Positions 1 through 9,566 of a stretch of DNA of 64,000 nucleotides are shown here, in pieces. Origin of the DNA: JALORV01 sp963780715 (lineage in GTDB: Bacteria; Pseudomonadota; Gammaproteobacteria; Burkholderiales; Burkholderiaceae_F); contig CAWADK010000009.1 of NCBI GenBank assembly GCA_963780715.1, forward strand, positions 113,976-177,975, read 5' to 3'. The notes below the pieces were generated by a model that saw nothing but the letters and a program-made list of their open reading frames with translations, ran no database searches and was not told where the DNA came from. Both the position numbers and the translations under genes were made by a program. The first letter of the stretch is position 1; each line of letters starts with the position of its first letter.

Positions 1-418
1 CGTCGACCTTGCGGATTTCCTTGATCGATCCGACGTAGGTCTTGACGTCCGATCCTTCGCCCTTGGCGCGGTTGTACGAAAAGATGACGTCGTCGGCCGT
101 GAACGGCGTGCCGTCGTGGAACTTCACGTTCTTGCGCAGGTTGAAGCGCCATACGGTCGGTGCGGTCTGCTTCCAGTCCGTCGCGAGTGCCGGCACCAGT
201 TCGAGCTTCTTGCCGCGGCCGATCAGCGGCTCGTACAGATTGCCCGTGAACGAAAGCTGAAGCGACTCGTTGAGCGAGTGCGGGTCCATTGACAGCGCGT
301 CGCCCTGGTTGGCGAACTTGAAGGTCTGCGCCCGAACCGGGGCCATCATGCCAAGGGCGAGGATGCCGACGGCCGCCCACGCCACGGCGCGGGACGAGAC
401 TCGATTGAACCCGTTCAT
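1..418 (-). CDS. ABC transporter substrate-binding protein, peptide/opine family (partial, cut by window edge)
   Basis: This is the N-terminal 139 residues of a periplasmic solute-binding protein of the SBP_bac_5 (DppA/OppA) family; the rest lies before base 1. A signal peptide covers about residues 1-28 and ends in PVRA-Q. It is followed by the family-typical segments NQGDALSMDPH, LVPALATDW and KFHDGTPFTADDV. The start ATG (complement of 416-418) sits 10 bp after the M20 hydrolase stop, so it is the distal gene of the same minus-strand operon. It is a clear paralogue of the binding protein at 2822-4399, which shares the QGD-MDPH-NESL block. It probably delivers peptides or acylated amino acids to the permease at 1665-2648; the substrate cannot be read from sequence. 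Confidence 0.88.
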   Translation of the reverse strand, partial: MNGFNRVSSRAVAWAAVGILALGMMAPVRAQTFKFANQGDALSMDPHSLNESLQLSFTGNLYEPLIGRGKKLELVPALATDWKQTAPTVWRFNLRKNVKFHDGTPFTADDVIFSYNRAKGEGSDVKTYVGSIKEIRKVD

Positions 419-428
419 GGGGTGCCTC

Positions 429-1652
429 CTACGAAGGTGATTGAGCGGTGAGCGACAGGCTACGCTCGGCCAGTGCTGAGAAGTACGCCGCCCCCAGCGG
501 GATCACGGCGTCGTTGAAATCATATCGGGTGTTGTGCAGGAAGCAGCCGCCTAGTCCGCCACCCTGGCCGAGGCGTACGTAGCAGCCGGGCCTGACGCGC
601 AGCATGAACGCGAAGTCCTCGGCCCCCATTGATGGTTCGAGGTCACGCACCACGTTGTCTTCGCCGACCAGTTCGGCCGCGACGTCGCCGGCAAACCTCG
701 CCTGCGCCGCATGGTTGATCGTCGCGGGATAGATGCGCTCGTAGACGAGTTTCGCCTCGGCTCCGAAGGCGCGTGCCGTGGACTCCACCAGTTCGGTGAG
801 TCGCTGTTCGATGAGGTCCTGGGCGTCGGCGCTAAACGTGCGCACTGTGCCGACCAGCTTCGCTTCGCGCGGCACGACGGAGTAGGCGGCGGGGTTGCCG
901 GCCTGGATCGAGCACAGGCTCAATACCGCCGCATCGAGCGGGCCGACATTGCGAGCCACGATGGTCTGCGCCGCCGTCACGATATGCGCGGCAACGACCA
1001 CCGGATCGATCGTGCGGTGCGGATGCGCGCCGTGACCGCCCTTGCCGCTGACATCGATCTCGATTCGATCGGCGGCGGCCATCATCGGCCCGGCATTCAG
1101 GCCAATCCGTCCCGGCTCGAGAGCAGGCCAGTTATGCAAGGCGTAGACCTCGTCGGTCGGAAAGCGCTCGAACAGACCGTCATCGATCATCGCCTTGGCA
1201 CCGGCGAAACCTTCCTCGCCCGGCTGAAAGATCAGATTGACGACGCCGTCGAATTGACGGGTCCGTGAAAGGTACTGCGCAGCCCCCAGCAGGATCGTCG
1301 TGTGGCCATCGTGGCCGCAGCCATGCATCAGTCCCGGGCGCGTGGACCGATGCGCGAACTCGTTCTCCTCGTTCATCGGCAACGCGTCCATGTCGGCCCG
1401 CAGGCCGATCGAACGGCGCGAGTGTCCACGGCCGTGAATCACGGCGACCACGCCGGTGCGGCCGATGCCGGTATGCACTTCGTCGACGCCAAAACTGCGC
1501 AGTCGCTCGGCGACGAGGGCCGAAGTGCGGTGCTCTTCGAAGCCAAGCTCCGGGTGGGAATGCAGGTCGCGGCGGAATTCGGCGAGCCCCTCGTGATGCG
1601 GCAGGATCGCCGCCAGCGGTCCCCTCAGTGCCGCGCCCAGATAGCTGCCCAT
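429..1652 (-). CDS. M20 family amidohydrolase (hippurate hydrolase / N-acyl amino acid deacylase type)
   Basis: A 407-residue cytoplasmic metallohydrolase of the M20D/amidohydrolase family, normal in length. Metal-site segments are visible: LRADMDALP, MHGCGHDGHT, QPGEEGFAG and a C-terminal SMGAEDFAFM. The dimerisation-domain signature GGHGAHPHRTIDPV is also present. Family members remove acyl groups from N-acyl amino acids or cleave small peptides. It starts 12 bp after the permease stop with a GGGAG-like ribosome site, and a binding protein follows. A hydrolase inside the importer operon suggests that the imported compound is deacylated after uptake. The exact substrate is not determined. 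Confidence 0.9.
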   Translation of the reverse strand: MGSYLGAALRGPLAAILPHHEGLAEFRRDLHSHPELGFEEHRTSALVAERLRSFGVDEVHTGIGRTGVVAVIHGRGHSRRSIGLRADMDALPMNEENEFAHRSTRPGLMHGCGHDGHTTILLGAAQYLSRTRQFDGVVNLIFQPGEEGFAGAKAMIDDGLFERFPTDEVYALHNWPALEPGRIGLNAGPMMAAADRIEIDVSGKGGHGAHPHRTIDPVVVAAHIVTAAQTIVARNVGPLDAAVLSLCSIQAGNPAAYSVVPREAKLVGTVRTFSADAQDLIEQRLTELVESTARAFGAEAKLVYERIYPATINHAAQARFAGDVAAELVGEDNVVRDLEPSMGAEDFAFMLRVRPGCYVRLGQGGGLGGCFLHNTRYDFNDAVIPLGAAYFSALAERSLSLTAQSPS

Positions 1653-1664
1653 CCGCGCCGCTCC

Positions 1665-2648
1665 CTAATGCGCCGCCGCCGCGCGATCGATGCGCAGGCG
1701 CGGGTCGACCGCGAAATAAAGAAGGTCGACCACGAGGTTGATCAGGACGAACACCAGCGCGATCAGGCACAGGTAGGCCGCCATCACCGGTATGTCCGCG
1801 AACTGAACGGACTGGATGAAGAGCAGGCCCATGCCTGGCCACTGGAACACCGTCTCCGTGACGATGGCGAAGGCGATGATGCCGCCCAACTGCAGTCCGG
1901 TGATCGTGATGACCGGCACCAGCGTGTTCTTGAGTGCATGGCCGAAGTTCACCGCGCGGTCCGTGAGCCCGCGCGCGCGCGCGAACTTGATGTAATCGGT
2001 GCGCAGCACCTCCATCATTTCCGAGCGCACCAGCCGCATGATCAGCGTCAGCTGGAACAGCGACAGCGTGATGGCAGGCAGGATCAGATGCTTCCATCCG
2101 GCCGGCGTCAGGAAACCCGTCGACCACCAGCCGAGCTTGACGACATCGCCGCGACCATAGGAAGGCAGCCACCCGAGCTGCACCGCGAAGACCAGGATCA
2201 GCAGGATGCCGATGAGGAAGGTCGGCAGCGATATCCCGATCAGCGAGACCGCGAGCAGCGCCTGTGACAGCCATGAATTTCGTCGCAGCGCCGTGTACAC
2301 GCCGGCCGGTATTCCAACGACGATCGCGAGGATGGCCGCCGTGAACGCGAGCTCGAGCGTGGCCGGCAGCCGCTCCTTGATCAGAGTCGACACCGCGCGT
2401 CCCTGGCGCAGGCTGATTCCAAAATCGCCCTGCACCGCATTGCCGACGAACGTCGAGAACTGGACATAGAACGGCTCGTCCAGCCCCAGTTCGGTGCGCA
2501 GGCGCGCACGGTCTTCGGGCGTTGCATCCTGCCCGAGCATTTGCGACACGGGGTCACCGACATACTGGAAGAGCAGAAACGCCACGAGCGCCACCGCCAG
2601 CATGACAAGGACAGCCTGCAACAAGCGGCGAATGATGAACGCGAGCAT
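1665..2648 (-). CDS. ABC transporter permease, DppB/OppB family
   Basis: A 327-residue inner-membrane permease with an N-terminal membrane helix, a periplasmic loop and five further hydrophobic segments. The cytoplasmic loop contains the ARARGL segment that docks to the ATPase (EAA-loop equivalent), followed by HALKNTLVPVI. This is the DppB-type half of a peptide/nickel importer; no DppC, DppD or DppF partner appears between 1 and 5 kb, so these would lie beyond the window edge or elsewhere. It lies downstream of the binding protein at 2822-4399, separated by two terminator-like hairpins, and just upstream of the M20 hydrolase. The ribosome site before its ATG is weak. Confidence 0.92.
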   Translation of the reverse strand: MLAFIIRRLLQAVLVMLAVALVAFLLFQYVGDPVSQMLGQDATPEDRARLRTELGLDEPFYVQFSTFVGNAVQGDFGISLRQGRAVSTLIKERLPATLELAFTAAILAIVVGIPAGVYTALRRNSWLSQALLAVSLIGISLPTFLIGILLILVFAVQLGWLPSYGRGDVVKLGWWSTGFLTPAGWKHLILPAITLSLFQLTLIMRLVRSEMMEVLRTDYIKFARARGLTDRAVNFGHALKNTLVPVITITGLQLGGIIAFAIVTETVFQWPGMGLLFIQSVQFADIPVMAAYLCLIALVFVLINLVVDLLYFAVDPRLRIDRAAAAH

Positions 2649-2656
2649 CCCGGGAC

Positions 2657-2685
2657 AACAAAATGCCCGGTGCGGACGACCGGGC
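2657..2685 (-). terminator. Terminator-like hairpin just before the permease start
   Basis: On the minus strand, GCCCGGT (2685-2679) and ACCGGGC (2671-2665) form a perfect 7-bp stem with a 7-nt loop. It is followed by ATTTTGTT. It ends about 9 bases before the permease start codon, so it could reduce read-through into the permease or hide its ribosome site. Confidence 0.5.
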
Positions 2686-2756
2686 TGTCAACTCGTTGAA
2701 ATATAGCGCGGAACCCGAGCGAAGCGACCGTGCGTCCGTCGCAAAGGCGCGGCAGG

Positions 2757-2784
2757 AATGAAAAGGGCCGGCGTAGCCGGCCCC
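2757..2784 (-). terminator. Rho-independent terminator after the first binding-protein gene
   Basis: On the minus strand, GGGCCGGC and GCCGGCCC (2783-2765) form a perfect 8-bp stem with a 3-nt loop, followed by TTTTC. It lies about 40 bp after the binding-protein stop. It probably makes the binding protein more abundant than the downstream permease, as in many ABC importer operons. Confidence 0.65.
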
Positions 2785-2821
2785 GAAGCAACTAGCGCCC
2801 CGACGGCGCAGCAGCGCTCGC

Positions 2822-4399
2822 CTAGTCGATCTTCACCCACTCGGCCTGCAGGCGGTTGTCGGCACGATGCACGACGTTGACGTTCTTGCGCATCGCCCAC
2901 GGTATCACCTGGTTGTGCAGCGGGACGTGCATCACCTGCTGGTTGTGCAGCATCAGCGCCTTGGCGATCATCTCGTCGCGCTTCTTCTGGTCGACTTCGC
3001 TCTTGATGCCATCGACCAGCTTGTCGAACTCGGCGTTGCTGATCCGTCCGAGGTTGAAGTTGCCGTCACCGCCCGCGCCCACCGTGCGTGCCAGCGACTG
3101 CAGCGTGTACAGCGCGTCGAAAGTCGGCACTCCCCAGCCGAGCAGGTAGGCCGAGGTGTCGTACTTCTGGATCTTCGGGAAGTAAGTGGCGCGCGGCATC
3201 GCGTTGACGTTCACCTTCAGGCCGATCCGCGCCCACATCGACGCCAGCGCCTTGCAGATTTCCTCGTCGTTGATGTAGCGGTTGTTGGGACAGTCGAGAG
3301 TGAACTCGAAACCGTTCGGGTAGCCGGCGTCGGCCAGCAGCTTCTTGGCCGCATCGACGCTGTAGGGCAGGCGCTGGTTCGATTCCTTGGTCCAGCCGTG
3401 CACCTGCGGCGCAATGATGGCGCCGGTCGGGTCCGACGCGCCACGCATGACGGCGCGCTTGATCGCCTCGATGTCGATCGCCTGGTACAGCGCCTGCCGC
3501 ACACGCACGTCCTTGAACGGGTTCTTGCCCTTCACGCTCGCGAACTGCAGCTCGTCACGGTGCTGGTCGAGCCCGATGAAGATCGTCCGGTTTTCGGCGC
3601 CCTCGACCACCTTGATCGCGGAGTTCTGCTTCATGCGGGCGATGTCCTGCGGCGCGGGATCGAGCACGAAGTCGAGCTCGCCCGACAGCAGCGCTGCGGT
3701 GCGGGTCGACTCCGACTTGATCGGCGAGTAGACGACCTCGGTGACATTGCCCTTCTTGCCCGCCTTGTTCCACCAGTTCGGGTTCTCGACGAACACGGTC
3801 TTGATGTCGACCTCGCGCGACTTGAGCATGTAGGGACCCGTGCCATTGGCATGACGCGCGGCGTAGGTTTCTTCCTTCTGCACGAAGTTCTGCGGCTGCA
3901 CGACCTTGTTCTTCTCGGCCCACGCCTTGCTCATGATGCGCACCTCGGTCAGCTGCCGCAGCAGGACCGGGTTCGGCACCGTCGTGTAAACGAGCACCGT
4001 GTGGTCGTCGATCTTGCGGGCGCCCTGCACTCCCGTCGTGAACTGGCGGAAGTTCGAGGTCGGCGCCATCGCGCGCTCGATGGAAAAGACGACGTCGTCG
4101 GCGGTGAACGGCGTGCCGTCGTGGAACTTGACGCCCTTGCGCAGATTGAACCGCCAGAGCAGATTGCCGTCGCGGTTCCATGAAGTCGCCAGTGCCGGCA
4201 CAAGTTCGAACTTTTCGTTGTAGGTCAGCAGCGACTCGTAGATGTAGGACGCCGCGGTGTTATTGAGGCTCTCGTTCTGGGCATGCGGGTCCATCGTCAG
4301 GAAGTCACCCTGACTGGCCCAGCGCAGGCTCTTGGCCTCGGCGACCGGGACGGCGGCGAGCGCGAGGACGGAAAGTGCGGCAATGGCAAGGCGGCGCAT
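2822..4399 (-). CDS. ABC transporter substrate-binding protein, peptide/nickel family
   Basis: A 525-residue periplasmic binding protein of the SBP_bac_5 family, full length. The signal peptide MRRLAIAALSVLALAAVPVAEA precedes KSLRWASQGDFLTMDPHAQN. Other family landmarks are KGVKFHDGTPFTADDV, GTGPY in the first lobe, and a hinge region in which RQALYQAIDIEAI is seen. The ATG at 4399 is chosen over an in-frame codon at 4456 because AAGGAGAA lies 5 bases before it and the signal peptide begins there. It is first in the order binding protein, permease, hydrolase, second binding protein. It probably binds peptides or acylated amino acids; specificity is unknown. Confidence 0.92.
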   Translation of the reverse strand: MRRLAIAALSVLALAAVPVAEAKSLRWASQGDFLTMDPHAQNESLNNTAASYIYESLLTYNEKFELVPALATSWNRDGNLLWRFNLRKGVKFHDGTPFTADDVVFSIERAMAPTSNFRQFTTGVQGARKIDDHTVLVYTTVPNPVLLRQLTEVRIMSKAWAEKNKVVQPQNFVQKEETYAARHANGTGPYMLKSREVDIKTVFVENPNWWNKAGKKGNVTEVVYSPIKSESTRTAALLSGELDFVLDPAPQDIARMKQNSAIKVVEGAENRTIFIGLDQHRDELQFASVKGKNPFKDVRVRQALYQAIDIEAIKRAVMRGASDPTGAIIAPQVHGWTKESNQRLPYSVDAAKKLLADAGYPNGFEFTLDCPNNRYINDEEICKALASMWARIGLKVNVNAMPRATYFPKIQKYDTSAYLLGWGVPTFDALYTLQSLARTVGAGGDGNFNLGRISNAEFDKLVDGIKSEVDQKKRDEMIAKALMLHNQQVMHVPLHNQVIPWAMRKNVNVVHRADNRLQAEWVKID

Positions 4400-4480
4400 C
4401 GTGTTCTCCTTGTATACAACCGGCGGATCATCACAAAAAGAAGGCGCCAGCGTCAAACCCGACCCAGGCCGGGCAAACCC

Positions 4481-5224
4481 TCAGGGCGCCCGCTTCAGTT
4501 CGATGTCGCCGTAGAACGCCTCGATCCGTTCACCGGTGTTGTCGGTGTCGGTCATGATGCCGACGCCGATCAACCGGCCGGGCGAGGCCCCGAAGGCGCG
4601 CCGGTAGTCCTCGACATAGTTGCGCTCGAAGTCCTTCCACTGACCGAGCCGGACATCGGGTCCGCTGCCGGCCACGAACAGCTTCACCTGCGACGTAAAG
4701 CTGTTCGGCAGCACCGTGCCGACCGGGAACCGGTTCTCCCAGATGTACATCAGCGTCGAGTACGGCAGCTCCTGGCCGGTCAGCAGCCTGCCGGTCTCCA
4801 TCATCAGCTGCTCCTTGATGGGCAGCGCGCTCTTGTCACCATCGAAGAAGAGCATCAAGCGGACGGGCGAGTCCTCGGCGTAGCGATCCTGGTTGTCGGC
4901 ACCCACGATCAGGTCGACCACGCGCCAGCGCCAGCGGACCACGGGCCAGGCACCGGGGTCGACGTCGAGTTGTTGCCGCAGACCGCTCGCCGCGGCGTCC
5001 GCCGTGGCGTGCAGCACGATCTCCCGAGTGACAGGGTCGCGCGCCAGCCGGTACTCGGTCGGCGTCTTGGTTCGATTGATGATCAGCGGCTGCCAGCCCT
5101 TGGGCAGCGTTGCCCCACCCGCAGAAAAGGGTGCGATGGATGTGGCGGGTGCGTCCACCACGGGGACCGCCGCACAGCCCGCCAGCAGGATCACGATCGG
5201 AATCGCAACAGCGCGCATCGGCAT
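4481..5224 (-). CDS. DUF3047 domain-containing lipoprotein
   Basis: A 247-residue protein with an N-terminal lipobox (ILLAGC, Cys at about residue 17), so it is probably anchored in the envelope. The rest matches my memory of the DUF3047 family: PVVRWRWRV, a DSPVRLMLFFDGD stretch, LMYIWENRFPVGTV and a C-terminal GVGIMTDTDNTGE segment. Function is unknown for this family. It is transcribed in the same direction as the downstream importer cluster, with an 81-bp gap, so co-expression is possible but not shown. Confidence 0.8.
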   Translation of the reverse strand: MPMRAVAIPIVILLAGCAAVPVVDAPATSIAPFSAGGATLPKGWQPLIINRTKTPTEYRLARDPVTREIVLHATADAAASGLRQQLDVDPGAWPVVRWRWRVVDLIVGADNQDRYAEDSPVRLMLFFDGDKSALPIKEQLMMETGRLLTGQELPYSTLMYIWENRFPVGTVLPNSFTSQVKLFVAGSGPDVRLGQWKDFERNYVEDYRRAFGASPGRLIGVGIMTDTDNTGERIEAFYGDIELKRAP

Positions 5225-5423
5225 TCGATCGTAGGAGCAACGATGCGGCAGTGCAAGGCGCTACGCCCTGCTGCGACCACCGGGCTGAGGGCGTTGTTCC
5301 GCAATTCGCCGGATCGGCCGCAGGCCACGGGCCGTAGCATCCGTCTCTTTGCGGCCTGGAGTGCGCGTTGCGTGCTCCCGTGCCTTCGACCCGTTTCTGA
5401 TTCCTAGCCGCCTGAATGCACGT

Positions 5424-6146
5424 ATGAAGGGAGTATTCGCATTCGCCGTGATTGCCGCCGTCGCAGGGGCGATCGTCTGGGTCCTCCTCAAGGCCCGCCA
5501 ACTCGAGCGCCAGCGGCACTTCGAGCGGCGCGTGCAGGCACGCAAGCTGGGCTGGACCTACGACGACCAGCGCGCCGGACGCATCGACTACCGGTTTGCC
5601 GGTTCGGCCGCCGGCATCGATTGGGAGATGTGGTACGACAGCGACCGCGGCGACAAGTCGCCGACTCCACGAGCCACCTGGCGCAGCAACAACCTGCGCA
5701 CGCAGTCACTTTCCCTCGTGATCATTGGTCGCAAGCGCTTCGGGCTCGAAAGCGGCGTGGTCGGCCGGGTCCTTCTGGGTGTGGTCAGCGGCATTGCACA
5801 GGCCATGGCAGGTCACGGAGTTGGCTCCGACAAGACCGACTTCTACGACAGCGCGATCGACCTGCCCGAGGGCCGGCCGCTGTTCCGGGAACGATTCGCC
5901 GTGGCCATCGCCCCGGACATGCCGCGCGGCTGGGTCGACGAGCAGTTGCAGGCCCTGCTGATGAACTGGGCAGCGCCCTCTGCCAAGGACTTCCGCACCG
6001 ACGACAGCGTCGAGGTCAATCTTCGCGCCGACGGCCTGCAGATCGTCGTGCAGCGCATGCCGGAGGACTTCGCGAGCTGGCAACATCTGGCGCGGCTCGG
6101 AGAGCACATCGCGCAGCAGCTGATCCGGGCCGGCGCACGTCCGTAG
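5424..6146 (+). CDS. Hypothetical protein with one N-terminal membrane helix
   Basis: A 240-residue protein of unrecognised family. Residues 3-22 form a membrane helix, then a basic stretch (KARQLERQRHFERR) leads into a soluble domain. The end has the pattern EDFASWQHLARLGEHIAQQL. The ATG at 5424 is preferred over an in-frame codon at 5349 because the helix starts there. The neighbour upstream is divergent (DUF3047) and the downstream gene is co-directional after about 100 bp. No function can be assigned. Confidence 0.7.
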   Translation: MKGVFAFAVIAAVAGAIVWVLLKARQLERQRHFERRVQARKLGWTYDDQRAGRIDYRFAGSAAGIDWEMWYDSDRGDKSPTPRATWRSNNLRTQSLSLVIIGRKRFGLESGVVGRVLLGVVSGIAQAMAGHGVGSDKTDFYDSAIDLPEGRPLFRERFAVAIAPDMPRGWVDEQLQALLMNWAAPSAKDFRTDDSVEVNLRADGLQIVVQRMPEDFASWQHLARLGEHIAQQLIRAGARP

Positions 6147-6248
6147 GCGGCAACCGGGCGGCCTCTGTCCGTAGATTGGTCTGCCGACGGCAGGCCGCCC
6201 GATAATGACGCTGCGCGCGAACCCTCGCGGCGGGACGGCGGAGCACCG

Positions 6249-6953
6249 GTGGCGGGAAGGAATAACAGAACAACCGAACGCACGGCAGTGGTCGCCGGCG
6301 CCTCCGGCCTCGTCGGGCGCGAACTTGTCGCTCGCCTCACACGCACGCCGGCCTACGGCCGGGTCATCGCGCTGACTCGGCGCGCGCTGCAGTTGGAACA
6401 CCCCAGGCTCGTCGAGGCACCCGCCCGCTTCGATGCGCTCGACGGCGTGCTGGCGCCGCTGTTGCCCCGTTCGACCGTCGACGCCTACTGCTGCCTTGGC
6501 ACGACGATCCGCTCCGCCGGTTCGCAGCAGGCGTTCCGCCACGTCGACCACGATCTCGTGCTCGCGTTCGCCCGCTGGGCTGCCAGCGTGCCGGTCTCGC
6601 GCCTGGTCGTCATCAGTGCGCTCGGTGCCGATGCGAAGAGCCGCGTGTTCTACAACCGTGTCAAGGGTCAAACGGAGAACGATCTGCGCGCGGTTGCAGG
6701 TTCGTCCCTGGTGCTCCTTCGCCCCGGCCTGTTGGACGGTCCGCGCACCGAACGGCGCTGGGGCGAGTCGCTCGCGCTGGCGATGACGCGGCCGGTGCGA
6801 ACCTGGTTGCCGGCATCGCTGCGGCCCGTCGCAGTCGAGGACGTCGCGCAGTCGATGATCGCGGCGGCCCTCGCGGAAACCGTGCCCGCCGTGCTGGAAT
6901 CCGCCGCGCTGCAAGGCGCGGCACAACGCACCCAGTGGGAGGCGAGCTCGTGA
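6249..6953 (+). CDS. NAD(P)H-binding protein, atypical SDR (YbjT/HTATIP2-like)
   Basis: A 234-residue Rossmann-fold protein starting at GTG. The dinucleotide-binding loop VVAGASGLVGREL (GxxGxxG) is at about residues 14-26, followed by the basic turn ALTRR, which suggests NADP(H). Mid-protein segments DAYCCLGTTI and VVISALGADAKSRVFYNRVKGQ match the HTATIP2-like branch, where YxxxK is YNRVK. It probably acts as a small oxidoreductase or a redox-sensing protein. The substrate is unknown. It stands alone between an unknown gene and the oppositely oriented penicillin acylase. Confidence 0.82.
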   Translation: MAGRNNRTTERTAVVAGASGLVGRELVARLTRTPAYGRVIALTRRALQLEHPRLVEAPARFDALDGVLAPLLPRSTVDAYCCLGTTIRSAGSQQAFRHVDHDLVLAFARWAASVPVSRLVVISALGADAKSRVFYNRVKGQTENDLRAVAGSSLVLLRPGLLDGPRTERRWGESLALAMTRPVRTWLPASLRPVAVEDVAQSMIAAALAETVPAVLESAALQGAAQRTQWEASS

Positions 6954-7056
6954 CGCCGGCGTCGAGCACCGCTCCAAACATAGATACCGAAGCGCTTTCC
7001 GTCGGGACAGGGCCGGCGGCGCCGGTGTGCCTTCTATGGACGGTCGGGCACGACGT

Positions 7057-9484
7057 CTAACGCTGCGGCGTCAGTTCGAGCTCGCGCACGCCCTTCGACG
7101 CCGGCCGCATCGGCACGGACTCGACATCGCGCCATAGGGGCAGCATCGACGCGTAGAACTCAGAGAGCGGATGGCCGGCCTGCCCGGTCGACAACACCCA
7201 GGTCGAAGCGCTCGGAGACGCCAGGTCATAGATTGCGCGCAGGCTGGCCGCGTGATGCGTTCTGAACGGCGTATCGACCCGGTTCGACAGGGCCCCGACG
7301 TTGACGGTGAAGGTGTCTCCGGGGAACGGAGTACTCAGATCGAAGAGTCGCGCAAGCGGCCCGACGCTCGAGAAGGGTCGATGCTCCGCGACGGCCAAAT
7401 GCTCATCGCCCCAGCGCAGGCCGGCAACGTCGCGGCCGGATTCGCGGGTCAGCCGCTCCACGGACGCATCCAGCGCTTCGGACATCAGCGTGAGGCAGGA
7501 TTCGAAGCGTTGCGCGGTGCGACGGTCATCGCACCAGTCACGCGCCGGCGACTTGCTCGTCAGCACATGCAGCAGCGCGCGAGTCATGTCGGCCGCGGCG
7601 ACGAAGTCCACCGCGAGCTCGCCGAAATCGTCGGCGAACACGCGCCACGCCAGTTCGCGCCGCCAGGCGTGAAACAGCAGCGGCTCGGGCTGCTCGGTCG
7701 ACATGGTTCCGTCCCACGCCTTCAGCCGCTCGAGCGCCTCGCGGCCCGCGATCGTCAGGGGCTGGGCCACGGCAAGCACCGCCATCAACTCGCGCGCCGG
7801 CAGCGACAGCACGTCGGCCTGTATCGCCCGGGTCGACGCGACGTCGTGCTTTTCGCGCGCGCCGACCAGTTGCTCGATGCGACGCAGTCGGTACGGTGCG
7901 AACCAGTCGAAGGTCAGGTGATGCGGATACTCGGAGGAGACGATGCGGTTGTTCGCCGTCGCGATGAAACCCGACGCCGGGTCCAGGAGGCGTGGCGCCT
8001 CCGGATACGGCAGGTATCCGTCCCAGTCGTAACGGGCGTCCCATCCGGGAGCCGGTGCAATGCCGCGCAGGTCGTTGTCCGCAGTGCGCCGCGGAATCCG
8101 ACCGGTCACGACGAAGCCGATGCGCCCGTCGGCGTCCGCCAGCACCATGGATTGCGTGACGATCTGGAAGTCGCCAAGCGCGCGCTCGGCATCTGCAACG
8201 TTGCTTGCACGGTTCAAGGCACGGATGGCGGGCAGCGTACGGTCCGATGGCTCCAGGGCCGACCACTTCAATGCCAGCACATAGCGCGGATGGACGAAAC
8301 TCTTGTCGATGGCGGCCAGGCCGCTGATCACCGGCCCGTGCCTGGACTCGCGCACGACGAGATCGACGTCCGCCTCGCCCTTGACCTTGAAGCGCTCGAC
8401 ACGTTCGGTGAAGCGCTGCCAGCCGGTTGGCGTCTCGTATTCATGCGCGTCGTCGGGATTGAGTCGTTCCAGGTAGAGATCCTGCTGGTCCACACCGGTG
8501 TTCGTCATGCCCCAGGCGACCTGCGAGTTCCGCCCCAGCACGACGCCCGGCAGGCCGGGCAAAGTCGCGCCGATGACGTCCAGCCCTGGCGCCTGCAGGG
8601 CGGCGAAGTACCAGACCGAGGGCGCCGTAAGTCCAAGGTGCGGATCGTTCGCGAGCAGAGGCTTGCCGCTGACCGTGCGCCGCCCCGCGAGCACCCAGTT
8701 GTTGGAGCCGAGACCTTCGCCGTCGCCGAAGCCGGCCGACGGGATCTCGGCCAGCTAATCGTTCCGTTGATTTGCGCTGCGCTGACTTCAGCGCCCCGAG
8801 CAGGCGGTACATCTCCACGTAGTCCGCGGCGGCGGGCGGCGCTTCGCCTGGCAGCGGCGGGTAGAAGTCGTCGATCTCCTCACGGGTGAAAATCTGCGCC
8901 AGGCGCAGGCGGCGCAATTCCATGCGCATCGAATACGACGCGAGGTCCCACGCCATCATCAGCGACCAGGCGACCGAGTCCGCGGGCGTCCAGGGTTCCG
9001 GTGCCGGCGCGCGGGTCAGCAGGAACTCCGGCGGCAGTGGACCGCTGCGCGTTGTCAGGTACGCGTTGACGCCGCCGACATAGGCATCGAGCAACGTCCG
9101 GTGCTCTGCGTCGAGCGACTGATGGATCTTCTGCGCGACGCGATGCACACCCAGCGTGCGCAGGAACTGGTCCGTCGGCAAAGCCGAGGGTCCGAGCACC
9201 TCAGCCAGACGCCCCGCGGCGAGCCGCCGGTTGAACTCCATCTGCCAGAGCCGGTCCTGCGCGTGCACGAAGCCCAGCGCAAACGCCGCGTCGGGTTCGC
9301 TCGCGGCCACGATCGTCGGGATGCCCTGCTTGTCGCGACGAACTTCGATCGCGCTACGTAGCCCCGGAACAGCGAGCTTGCCTTCATGCAGCGGCTGGCT
9401 GGCCTGCCTGTACCAAAGCGCCGCGGCTGCCATCAGCACCGCAAGCAAGAGCGCGCTCCACCCCACCCAGCGCAGAAGGCGCAT
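7057..9484 (-). pseudogene. Penicillin acylase family protein (frameshifted, about 808 residues if repaired)
   Basis: An N-terminal-nucleophile hydrolase of the penicillin/acyl-homoserine-lactone acylase family, exported to the periplasm. The 9484-side frame has a membrane/signal segment and ends in sense near 8760. The 7057-side frame carries the rest, including the processing site GLGSNNWVLAG, with the nucleophile Ser codon at 8704-8706, and the LLANDPHLG block. The length is 3n+1, so one extra base near 8745-8765 breaks the frame in the linker 15-20 residues before the nucleophile. All catalytic parts are present; a read error or a recent mutation is more likely than old decay. It could cleave acyl amides such as N-acyl amino acids or AHLs. 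Confidence 0.85.
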
Positions 9485-9566
9485 GCCGACTCCGGCTCAG
9501 TCAGAGCGACGCATTGTGCTCGAAACTCTAACAGCACTGCCGCCGTGGCGGCTCAGCGAGATCGGC

